DNA from: Pseudomonadota bacterium
GTDB lineage: Bacteria; Pseudomonadota; Alphaproteobacteria; Rhizobiales; Hyphomicrobiaceae
DNA: 6,587 nucleotides
Direction of reading: 5' to 3'
Assembly (NCBI GenBank): GCA_023428365.1
Contig: JAEYYQ010000081.1
Location: 1-6,587, forward strand
Under the pieces are notes generated by a model. The model was not told the DNA's origin. It made no database searches and saw nothing but the letters and a program-made list of their open reading frames with translations. A program made the position numbers and the translations under genes. Positions 1 to 6,587 of this stretch are shown in pieces. Positions within the stretch are counted from its first letter, which is position 1. Each line of letters starts with the position of its first letter.

Positions 1-2192
1 ACCTTGCTGCGGACTGGCCACTGGTTGCCGGGCTTGGTCATGAATTTGACGCGGACGATCATCGCCGAGTCATCCATCTCGATGACACCCTGGCATTTCA
101 ACGGCTGCATGAATTTCGGCCCGATTTCCGGATCTTCGAGCATCTTCTGGCCGAGCTTCTTAACCAGTTTGCGGACTTTTTCGATGTCGGTGTCGAAAGT
201 CAGCCGAAGCGGCAGCTTCATGATCACCCAATCGCGCGAATAGTTTTTGAGGTGTTTGATTTCGCCGAATGGAATGGTGTTGAGCGGTCCGTTCTGGTGG
301 CGCAATTGCATGGAGCGGATAGAAATGTTTTCGACCGTACCTTTTACCGGGCCAACTTCGACATATTCGCCGCGCCGGAAAGCGTCATCGGCCAGGAAGA
401 AAATTCCCGAAATGATATCGCGTACGAGAGCCTGGGAGCCGAAGCCTATAGCGACGCCGACAATACCGGCACCAGCGAGAAGCGGACCTGTGTTTATGCC
501 GAGCGCGCCGAGCATGGCGAGCGCGGCGAACACCACAATGAAGATCTGAGCTGTCCAGCGGATCAGCGGAAACAGCGTAAGAATGCGCGAGCCTTCACGC
601 CCTCCTTGCAGCTCATCGTGATCATTGGCAGCATGTTCCAGTCGAAGCCGGGCATGCTCCACGGCCAGCTGGCGCTCGGTCCAGATTCTCACCGCCTCGA
701 ATGATCCGTAGGCCAACAACGCCAGGAGGATAATCTCAAACAGGGATCCGGCAACACGCTCTCCGACGCCCTGCTTGGCCAATCGGAGTACATCGATATT
801 CCAGAGGCGGATCAACACGAAGAAAATCGCAATTCCCAAAGCCGTGCGGACGATACGCACCATTCCGCGCTGCGTCTGCTCGTAGGCCGCCAGGACGATA
901 TCGCTATCGGTTTTGGGAGGAGGAAACAGTCCGGCAACCAACGGCCGAATGGTCAGTTCGAGGACGGGCAGGAAGAGGGCCAGCAGCAGTGTAATGTGCA
1001 GCGCTGCTACCGATACTTTTTCTGCATTGCCTGTTGCCACGAGCGTGGCCGCAAGCAGCCATTGAGCTACGATGATGGAGATTGCAAGAGCCGGCCAAAG
1101 CTTGGCGATCCGCACCCAAGCCGTGGGGTTGTCATCACATGCATGCAGCAGCATGCCGGTGATCGCGTTTCGGGCGCTCCAGATCGTGGCGGCCGTCAAT
1201 CCGTAAGCGATTGTGACCGCCCAGAAACCGATTCCGGTGCGTGCGCCTTCAAAACCAAAGTGAGATGTCCAGCGGAACAGAGCGTCGCCAACCGCGAGAA
1301 TTGAAGCAACAGCAACGACGCGGTTGGTCAGAAAGTGCGCAGTGACGTCGTCGACCTGGCACAAACGCAGGTTGGGCTGATGTGGAGCAAAAACAAATCG
1401 CGCCAGGAGCCACATGAGCCAAGCAAGCGCCCCGGCAGTAATGATGAGCGTGGCCGTTTTTAAATCGTTGAGATTGACGTTCAAGAATATGAATGCCGTG
1501 AGTGAGGCTACCACGAAGAAGGCGAGCAGAACGGCAAACTGAAGTGCAAACCGCTTCACGAGTGTGCTTATGACCTGGCGTAGGCCATGTCCGTTCGTCT
1601 GGGTAATGACCTCCGTCGCTGGTTTCAGCAGGCGAGCAACCATGCCGGCGGCGGCGAGACCAGCAGATATGGAAATTCCGATGAAAAGGAGGAAACTGAG
1701 TGCGCTGCTCATTGGCCGACCATTCAATTGCTGCTCAAGGCTTGCTGCCAGAACACCAGGGATTTCCGGCAGGCGCTTCACGTTGTCGAACATTTCAATG
1801 ACAATCGCGACCGCGACTTGCCCGATCATGTGAACGAGGGATTCGCGTGGCGGCAGGGGCGCGCTCTCGGCATGGCTCGCTGCCTCAGCATCGTATTTCT
1901 GAATGAGCAGTGCGCGCGCTTGCTCGTCACTCAGGCGGGAAACGAATTCTCGCGCTGCCTCGGGAGTCATCTGATCAGGCGGGCTTGGATTGGCGGCTGG
2001 GGCTGTTTTCGCGTGGGGAAGCCCAGGAATTTGACCAAAGGCCGGATCGCTAACGCCGGGACCGAGCAAGCCAAAGAAAAATGCGGCCAGCATGAGACTC
2101 GCCGCCGGAGCCAGCAGGAGATGAGTCCCCCTGGCTTCTCGCTTTACCTGAAACAACGATAAAACCTGGAAAGGGCTTAGCAACACGGACAT
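1..2192 (-). CDS. Large MscS-family mechanosensitive ion channel (3' end outside window)
   Basis: Inner-membrane channel of the small-conductance mechanosensitive (MscS) superfamily, expected to release solutes when membrane tension rises on hypo-osmotic shock. The minus-strand frame is open for 730 codons from ATG at 2192 to the window edge, with no stop. An in-frame TAA lies five codons upstream, so this is the first possible ATG; a weak AAGAAG precedes it. Residues 1-54 look like a signal peptide (KRxxR, hydrophobic core about 25-43). A hydrophilic, probably periplasmic stretch (about 55-160) follows, then about ten hydrophobic segments between 165 and 560. The pore helix, about 565-603, carries the diagnostic Gly/Ala pattern G574-A-G-I-V-G-V-A-I-G-F-G-S-Q587. 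G608-EYVEVG opens the beta domain, and the start of the C-terminal alpha/beta domain follows. The size and many helices resemble long members such as E. coli YbiO rather than the 286-residue MscS. Probably only the last few dozen residues are missing. The family call is firm; gating properties are unknown. Confidence 0.93.
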   Translation of the reverse strand, partial: MSVLLSPFQVLSLFQVKREARGTHLLLAPAASLMLAAFFFGLLGPGVSDPAFGQIPGLPHAKTAPAANPSPPDQMTPEAAREFVSRLSDEQARALLIQKYDAEAASHAESAPLPPRESLVHMIGQVAVAIVIEMFDNVKRLPEIPGVLAASLEQQLNGRPMSSALSFLLFIGISISAGLAAAGMVARLLKPATEVITQTNGHGLRQVISTLVKRFALQFAVLLAFFVVASLTAFIFLNVNLNDLKTATLIITAGALAWLMWLLARFVFAPHQPNLRLCQVDDVTAHFLTNRVVAVASILAVGDALFRWTSHFGFEGARTGIGFWAVTIAYGLTAATIWSARNAITGMLLHACDDNPTAWVRIAKLWPALAISIIVAQWLLAATLVATGNAEKVSVAALHITLLLALFLPVLELTIRPLVAGLFPPPKTDSDIVLAAYEQTQRGMVRIVRTALGIAIFFVLIRLWNIDVLRLAKQGVGERVAGSLFEIILLALLAYGSFEAVRIWTERQLAVEHARLRLEHAANDHDELQGGREGSRILTLFPLIRWTAQIFIVVFAALAMLGALGINTGPLLAGAGIVGVAIGFGSQALVRDIISGIFFLADDAFRRGEYVEVGPVKGTVENISIRSMQLRHQNGPLNTIPFGEIKHLKNYSRDWVIMKLPLRLTFDTDIEKVRKLVKKLGQKMLEDPEIGPKFMQPLKCQGVIEMDDSAMIVRVKFMTKPGNQWPVRSK

Positions 2193-2222
2193 TACTTCTT
2201 TTAATTAGCGCTACAACAAAGT

Positions 2223-2248
2223 AATGCGAAAGTTCTGAGACAAGTTCC
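2223..2248 (-). promoter_or_regulatory. Candidate EcfG-type (general stress response) promoter for the MscS-family gene
   Basis: On the minus strand GGAAC (2248-2244) is followed after exactly 17 nt by CATT (2226-2223). The EcfG sigma-factor consensus of alphaproteobacteria is GGAAC, 16-17 nt, then CGTT, so the -35 is perfect and the -10 has one mismatch. A transcript would start near 2216 and give a leader of about 24 nt before the ATG at 2192, a sensible layout for an osmotic-stress gene. No convincing housekeeping -35/-10 pair was seen in the gap. One short motif pair can arise by chance, so this is only a candidate. Confidence 0.35.
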
Positions 2249-2272
2249 AGATATGCTTGAATTATCCGTTAA

Positions 2273-2329
2273 CCGCCTTTTACTTCGGGCGGGGAATTCC
2301 GCATGAACGTTTTGAATGGGCTGAAGCCC
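2273..2329 (-). terminator. Weak hairpins downstream of the hydroxylase operon (possible terminator)
   Basis: Just after the TAA at 2331 the minus strand can form GGGC-TTCA-GCCC (2329-2318), with a 4-bp stem. Further on it can form CCGCC, a 10-nt loop and GGCGG (2292-2273), with a 5-bp stem. Neither is followed by a clear run of U, so intrinsic termination would be poor. Termination may be Rho-dependent, or transcription may read through into the channel gene. Confidence 0.2.
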
Positions 2330-2330
2330 G

Positions 2331-3548
2331 TTACCGCCCTTTGAGGCGTGCGAGCCAATCGCGCAAACGTCCGGTCAGAATCCGCAACATGAGGGAAATA
2401 CCGCCGAGCTGTTGCGGTGCGGCTTCTACGCCGCTGAGGCGCGCATCGACGCTTTGGGCGAAGAGTTCGCCGATCCGAGCGACCAGATCTCGAACGAGCC
2501 CGGATCTGCTGAACTGCGCCAGCGGGCCGGTGAGCGAATAGCTGATTGCCGCCTGAACTTCGGTTTGTTCCTGGTCGCGAACGGTGACGGGGAGCAACTG
2601 GTATTCAACCCTGCCGGTCGCTCGCGAACCGGATTTCCGGTCATTGCCGCGCCCCTCAACGACCTGTCGGTATTCAGCGTCGAACCGCTCGAACGTTCCT
2701 TCACCGGCGAAGCTGGCGACAATGGGCCCGAGTTTCACCTCCATATGCCCGCGCGCCTGTCCGTCTTGAACCGGTCCGTCGAGCACCATGCCGGGCATGC
2801 AGCGGGCAATTTCTTCCGGGTCGGAAAGAATGCGCCAGACATCATCGCGCGGGTGGGGCAGGGTGAAGCTCTGTGACAGTCGAGTCTGACCATCGACGAT
2901 CTCGATCGCACCGACCGTGACTTTGATCGGATCGCGTCGTGATGTGGTAACGGGGGCAGGTTTTGTAGAAGGCGCGGGTGTTTTTGACGGACGCGCAGAG
3001 GCTACCGGAGCCGCAATCGCTACGGTCGCAGCCGTTGGCCCCGGCGCCGGGCCGAGCCACTCGGAACGAGATGAGGCGGTCACCGGTGATGGGGTGTCCA
3101 TCATCCGCTCGATGGCATTGACGATGCCCGCGTAGCCAGTGCACCGGCAAAGATTGCCGCTCATTTCGAAACGGATTTCCGGACGGCTCAGACCGCTTTT
3201 TCTGCGAACCAAGTCGCGCGCGGCAATCAGCATGCCGGGCGTGCAAAAGCCACATTGAAGGGCATGTTCCTCGGTGAACGCTTTGCGCATTCCGGCCATC
3301 AGGGGATCATCATCGAAGCCCTCGATGGTGCGTACGCTGGCGCCGTCGCAAGCCACCGCATAGGTGATGCACGAACGCGCGATCTCACCATTGATTTCGA
3401 CGGTGCAGGCGCCGCAAATGCCATGTTCGCAGCCCAAATGCGTGCCGGTGAGGAGGAGTTGCTCACGCAGGAAATCCGCGAGATGCGTGCGTGGTGTAAC
3501 TTCGGCAGAAACGTCCTTGCCGTTCACGTTGAGTGCGATCCTGGTCAT
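2331..3548 (-). CDS. Fused [2Fe-2S] small subunit of a molybdenum hydroxylase with C-terminal CoxG-type SRPBCC domain
   Basis: Iron-sulfur subunit passing electrons from the Mo centre to FAD, here joined to a CoxG-like domain. Residues 1-75 form the plant-type ferredoxin domain with cluster ligands C40, C45, C48 and C60. Residues 76-150 form the helical domain with C99, C102, C134 and C136; Q98, next to C99, is the position that contacts the molybdopterin cofactor in this family. Typical stand-alone subunits end near residue 155-165. This protein continues through a Pro/Ala/Thr-rich linker (about 153-207) into an SRPBCC domain (about 221-372) with CoxG-like features: C250-MPG, L273-GPI, the G299-RGND stretch and a final helix near L339-TGPLAQ. 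The tail, residues 384-405, is basic and amphipathic. The ATG overlaps the TGA of the FAD gene by 4 nt, and AAGGAG lies 10 nt upstream, inside that gene. CoxG proteins bind quinone or recruit CO dehydrogenase to the membrane; extending that role to this enzyme is inference. At 405 residues it is over twice the usual length, with no frame break. Confidence 0.93.
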   Translation of the reverse strand: MTRIALNVNGKDVSAEVTPRTHLADFLREQLLLTGTHLGCEHGICGACTVEINGEIARSCITYAVACDGASVRTIEGFDDDPLMAGMRKAFTEEHALQCGFCTPGMLIAARDLVRRKSGLSRPEIRFEMSGNLCRCTGYAGIVNAIERMMDTPSPVTASSRSEWLGPAPGPTAATVAIAAPVASARPSKTPAPSTKPAPVTTSRRDPIKVTVGAIEIVDGQTRLSQSFTLPHPRDDVWRILSDPEEIARCMPGMVLDGPVQDGQARGHMEVKLGPIVASFAGEGTFERFDAEYRQVVEGRGNDRKSGSRATGRVEYQLLPVTVRDQEQTEVQAAISYSLTGPLAQFSRSGLVRDLVARIGELFAQSVDARLSGVEAAPQQLGGISLMLRILTGRLRDWLARLKGR

Positions 3549-4372
3549 GCCACGAGCGCTCCTTGCATGGCGCGGCGAAGCGCTGCGACGTGAATGCTGA
3601 TTTCGTACGGATCGTCCATTCCGGCCTCGCGCAGATGATCGGACATGCGCGACGTATCGAGGGCATCGGGATTGAGATCCGACAGGCCAACGACTTTCCC
3701 ATCGATCACAATCGGACGGCCTTGTGTCGAACCGGCCACCAGACGCAACACGCTGCGTTCCGGGTCATGCACCGCGACGCCAATGGCTTCGGCAAACTCA
3801 CCGGTTTTGCGACAGATCTTGTGATAGCCGCAGCGCGCCTTGCGCGACAATTTCCGGATGCTGATGCCGACAACGATCTCTTCGCTGGCGAGATCGGTAT
3901 CAAGCGCACCGCGCATGAACGTCGATAATGGCGTTCGGCGACGGCCACTGGGACCGGCAATGAGGAGATCTGCAGCAAGCGCGGTGAAACAGGATAACCA
4001 GTCGGCAGCAGGATCGGCGTGCGCCAGGCTGCCACCGACCGTGCCGCGCGTTCGTACCGCCCGATAGGCGATGCCTTTGGCGACGTGCGCGAGAAAACCA
4101 TGCGAAGGATCCACCGCAACCCGACGGTCCTCAATCGCGGCATGAGTGACGGTTGCGCCTAGCGTAATCGCGTCGGCTGTTTCTTCGACACTGGCAAGCT
4201 CGGAAATTCGCGTGATGTCGATGAGCAGGGCCGGTTGCGCGAGCCGCAGATTGAGCATCGGCCCGAGCGTTTGTCCGCCAGCGATGATCTTGGCGTCCGG
4301 TTGGGTGGAGAGCAGACTGACAGCTTCTTCAACTGTCTGCGGTCGCGCATAATCGAAGGCAACCGGTTTCAT
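3545..4372 (-). CDS. FAD-binding medium subunit of a molybdenum hydroxylase (CoxM-like)
   Basis: Flavoprotein subunit of 275 residues, a usual length for the CoxM / CdhB type. It receives electrons from the [2Fe-2S] clusters and passes them to an external acceptor. Two FAD-contact motifs sit where they do in CoxM of Oligotropha: A31-GGQT35 (AGGHS there) and T111-VGG114 (TIGG there), the latter followed by the conserved SLAHADPAAD. The region near residues 183-200 (GYHKICRKTGEFA) matches the conserved lysine- and arginine-rich strand before the C-terminal domain. The N-terminal residues MKPVAFDYARP are a typical family start. GGAAGG lies 7 nt before the ATG, inside the end of the large-subunit gene, and start and stop codons overlap as ATGA. 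The gene is thus sandwiched between its partner subunits and probably translationally coupled to both. The subunit type is clear; the electron acceptor is not, although the CoxG-like domain encoded downstream points towards quinone. Confidence 0.95.
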   Translation of the reverse strand: MKPVAFDYARPQTVEEAVSLLSTQPDAKIIAGGQTLGPMLNLRLAQPALLIDITRISELASVEETADAITLGATVTHAAIEDRRVAVDPSHGFLAHVAKGIAYRAVRTRGTVGGSLAHADPAADWLSCFTALAADLLIAGPSGRRRTPLSTFMRGALDTDLASEEIVVGISIRKLSRKARCGYHKICRKTGEFAEAIGVAVHDPERSVLRLVAGSTQGRPIVIDGKVVGLSDLNPDALDTSRMSDHLREAGMDDPYEISIHVAALRRAMQGALVA

Positions 4373-6587
4373 GCCGCCACCTTCCGCTTATTGGCAATGG
4401 CCTCGACGATGCGGCGCGGTGTGATCGGTGACACCAGCAGTTCCGCGCCAAACCCCTTCAACGCATCATTGATTGCATTTGTGATGGCAGCGGGTGGTGC
4501 GATGGCTCCGCCTTCGCCGAGACCCTTCTGGCCGAACCGGGTGTAGGGCGACGGTGTCTCCATGTGCAGAATGCGGACCTCCGGCATTTCGGTTGGGCCC
4601 GGCAGTAGATAATCCGATAAAGTCGATGCCAGTGGCTGGCCGCGGCCGTCGTAAGGCATTTCCTCGTAAAGCGCCGTGCCGAGCCCTTGTGCGAGCCCCC
4701 CGTAAATCTGCCCGTCGACGATCATCGGGTTTACGAGCACGCCGCCGTCCTCGACGATCACATAATCGAGGATATCGACCTCACCTGTTTCGGCATCAAC
4801 GGAAACCACGGCGGCATGCGCCGCGTAACTAAAAGTGCCGGTATCGCGTTTGGCCTTGTAGCCGGCGGTAACGTCCAGGCCGCTCGGATCGACGTCGGCA
4901 GGCAGATCCTGTGGCCGGCGGTACCAGGTACGAGCGATATCGGCGACCGAGATGCGTCCACTGGGGCCGATCACTTCGCCGTTTTCAAGCCGCACATCAT
5001 CGATGTTGCACTGGATCAGCTTGGCGCCGATCCGCTTTGCCCGGTCTGCAAGCTGATCGCACGCAGCCGCGACCGCGCCACCGGCCACGATCATGCAGCG
5101 CGATCCCCAGGTTCCCGTCGAATAGGGCGTGTTCGCAGTGTCGCCGTGGACGACCTTGATGCGCTCGTGTGGCACGCCGAGGATTTCGTGTGCGACTTGC
5201 GATAGCGTTGTCTCGTGTCCCTGGCCGTGGCTGTGGGAGCCGACCCTGACTTCCAGTCCACCATCCGGCGTGAAGCGGGCCTGGCATTGTTCATGTCCGG
5301 GAACAAACGGGATGCCCCATCCGGCGTAGACACTGGTGCCATGCCCAGCCTGCTCGGAGTACATCGCGACGCCGATTCCAAGATGACGGCCGTCGGCTTC
5401 CGGTTGCGTCTGGCGCGTGCGCACTTTTTCGAGATCGATGGCCGCAATGGCGCGGCGCAGGGCTTCCGGATAATCGCCGGAGTCGAAATGCCGCTTGCTG
5501 ATGTTGTCGAATGGCATTTGCTCAGGTTGGACGAGGCTTGCGAAACGCAACGCCGTCGGTTCTTTCCCGGCCGCTCGCGCCAGCGCATCGAGTGTGACTT
5601 CCAGCGCGAAGCACACGCCGGTGCGCGCAACGCCGCGATATGGCAGGATTGGCGGCTTATTGGTCGCCACCGAATAGGTGCGGCAACGATAATGTGGAAA
5701 ATCATAAAGGCCGGGCAAAATGCTGCCGATCTGACCGGCTTCAAGGCATGCGGAAAACGGATAGGCGGAATAGGCGCCGGAATCGACCGTCGCCTCGCAA
5801 TCGAGCGCCAGCAGTCGTCCGTCAGCATCGGCGTAAGCGGTTAAAATGTAATGATGCTCGCGACAGTCGGCGCCGTTGATCAGATTTTCGCGGCGGTCTT
5901 CCAGCCATTTCAATGGCACGCCGAGTTTGCGCGTCGCCCACGACAACGCGACTTCCTCGGGCAGCAGAATGCCTTTGTAACCGAAGCCGCCGCCGACGTC
6001 CGGCGCGACGACCCGCACTTCAGCTTCATCTATTCCGAGACATTCGGCCAATCCGGTGCGGACGATATGAGATTGTTGCGTTGAGCTATAGACAAGAAGC
6101 TGCCCAAGGCGATTGCTCCAATGAGCGACCACGCCACGTCCCTCCAGCGGGGCCATGGCCTGTCGCGCGGTGCGCAATTCGCGCGTGACTGAAAAGGCAG
6201 CTTTTTCTTTTGCAGCTTCAAAATCGACATCGGTATGCGTCGTGAGAAACAGGTTATCGCCCCAGTGCTCATGCACCAACGCTGCACCCGGTTTTCGGGC
6301 TGCGAGCATGTCGTGCAGTGCGGGCAGCTCCTCCAGATCGAGTTCGATTTCCGAGGCGATGTCTTCTGCTTCTGCGCGCGTCGGCGCGATACACATCGCG
6401 ACCAACTCTCCGACATGGCGGACTTTATCCGTCGCGAGTACCGGCTGAACGGATGATTTGAAACCCGGAAGCGCGGTATCGGCGCGGATTGCCGAAACGC
6501 CTGTCAAATCTTCCGCAACATAAACGTGGTCGCGGAGATGGGGAGGAATGACGATGTTGCGGATGCGGGCGTGCGCGAGAGGACTCC
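4369..6587 (-). CDS. Molybdopterin-binding large subunit of a xanthine dehydrogenase/CO dehydrogenase-family hydroxylase (5' end outside window)
   Basis: Catalytic subunit that binds the Mo-molybdopterin cofactor and hydroxylates an unknown substrate with water-derived oxygen. The frame is open from the window edge to TGA at 4371-4369, giving 738 visible residues that begin with SPLAHARIRN. That is the family's usual sequence about 35-45 residues after the start, so the real ATG is upstream. The TTG at 6507 lies inside the conserved region and is not the start. Numbering from the first visible residue, D196-VGGGFGYK204 is the glycine-rich cofactor loop, P315-YRGVAR321 the active-site loop, and an HGQGHET motif lies in the second cofactor domain. 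E691 in GLGEGG is the conserved catalytic glutamate. The loop lacks the cysteine of form I CO dehydrogenase (AYRCSFR) and also differs from form II AYRGAGR, so aerobic CO oxidation is not supported. The order large, FAD, Fe-S is shared with systems such as caffeine dehydrogenase cdhABC, but that does not identify the substrate. Start of a tightly overlapping operon. Confidence 0.94.
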   Translation of the reverse strand, partial: SPLAHARIRNIVIPPHLRDHVYVAEDLTGVSAIRADTALPGFKSSVQPVLATDKVRHVGELVAMCIAPTRAEAEDIASEIELDLEELPALHDMLAARKPGAALVHEHWGDNLFLTTHTDVDFEAAKEKAAFSVTRELRTARQAMAPLEGRGVVAHWSNRLGQLLVYSSTQQSHIVRTGLAECLGIDEAEVRVVAPDVGGGFGYKGILLPEEVALSWATRKLGVPLKWLEDRRENLINGADCREHHYILTAYADADGRLLALDCEATVDSGAYSAYPFSACLEAGQIGSILPGLYDFPHYRCRTYSVATNKPPILPYRGVARTGVCFALEVTLDALARAAGKEPTALRFASLVQPEQMPFDNISKRHFDSGDYPEALRRAIAAIDLEKVRTRQTQPEADGRHLGIGVAMYSEQAGHGTSVYAGWGIPFVPGHEQCQARFTPDGGLEVRVGSHSHGQGHETTLSQVAHEILGVPHERIKVVHGDTANTPYSTGTWGSRCMIVAGGAVAAACDQLADRAKRIGAKLIQCNIDDVRLENGEVIGPSGRISVADIARTWYRRPQDLPADVDPSGLDVTAGYKAKRDTGTFSYAAHAAVVSVDAETGEVDILDYVIVEDGGVLVNPMIVDGQIYGGLAQGLGTALYEEMPYDGRGQPLASTLSDYLLPGPTEMPEVRILHMETPSPYTRFGQKGLGEGGAIAPPAAITNAINDALKGFGAELLVSPITPRRIVEAIANKRKVAA

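Noticed and set aside
252..704. Plus-strand open frame of 150 codons
   Set aside because: It lies fully antisense to the MscS-family gene, its translation has no recognisable domain, and the minus-strand frame carries the conserved pore motif.
1587..2162. Plus-strand open frame of 191 codons
   Set aside because: Antisense shadow of the N-terminal part of the channel gene, with no domain-like sequence and no supporting context.
2206..2213. 8-bp palindrome TAGCGCTA upstream of the channel gene as an operator
   Set aside because: Too short to distinguish from chance and not matched to a known regulator site.
2267..2343. Near-direct repeat of a CGTTAACCGCCTTTT-like sequence at 2267-2281 and 2329-2343
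   Set aside because: Short and imperfect, and the second copy is partly coding sequence and stop codon of the Fe-S gene; most likely chance.
5091..5828. Minus-strand open frame of 245 codons in another register
   Set aside because: It overlaps the large-subunit gene out of frame and gives a Ser/Arg/Pro-rich translation without domain character.
5215..5844. Plus-strand open frame of 209 codons
   Set aside because: Antisense to the large subunit, whose conserved motifs lie across the same stretch; a typical GC-rich mirror frame.
4369..6507. Large subunit starting at the TTG at 6507
   Set aside because: The same frame continues upstream to the window edge with conserved family sequence (SPLAHARIRN), so the gene is cut by the window rather than starting there.
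4369..6587. Identification as form I aerobic CO dehydrogenase (coxL)
   Set aside because: The loop is PYRGVAR, without the cysteine of AYRCSFR that carries copper in the CO dehydrogenase active site, and the gene order is not coxMSL.

Overview
The window most likely comes from an alphaproteobacterium of the order Hyphomicrobiales, in the Bradyrhizobium/Rhodopseudomonas/Afipia neighbourhood. This rests on moderately high GC, the codon use, the style of the protein sequences and a possible EcfG-type promoter. It is an inference from general resemblance, because no database search was possible. All four recognisable genes lie on the minus strand, and two of them run off the ends of the window.

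Right part (6587 down to 2331): a three-gene operon for a molybdenum hydroxylase of the xanthine dehydrogenase / CO dehydrogenase superfamily. In transcription order it encodes the molybdopterin-binding large subunit (5' end outside the window), the FAD-binding medium subunit, and a [2Fe-2S] small subunit. Consecutive genes overlap by 4 nt (ATGA), and the second and third starts have good Shine-Dalgarno sequences. Electrons should pass from substrate at the Mo centre through two [2Fe-2S] clusters to FAD. The small subunit is unusual: after its normal ferredoxin and helical cluster domains it continues through a Pro/Ala/Thr-rich linker into a CoxG-type SRPBCC domain with a basic amphipathic C-terminal tail. 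CoxG proteins are associated with CO dehydrogenases, where they link the enzyme to the membrane and its quinones. The fusion therefore suggests an enzyme permanently attached to its own membrane or quinone adaptor. The active-site loop of the large subunit reads PYRGVAR. This is neither the form I CO dehydrogenase AYRCSFR nor the usual form II AYRGAGR, so the substrate is unknown.

Middle (2330 to 2193): a 138-bp intergenic gap with weak hairpins and a candidate EcfG-type (general stress response) promoter pointing at the next gene.

Left part (2192 to beyond position 1): at least 730 codons of a large MscS-family mechanosensitive channel, with a likely signal peptide, about eleven membrane segments, the conserved pore helix and the start of the cytoplasmic domain. 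Its stop codon lies outside the window. Its link to the hydroxylase operon is probably only adjacency, since it appears to have its own promoter.

No RNA genes, mobile elements, CRISPR arrays or substantial repeats were seen.
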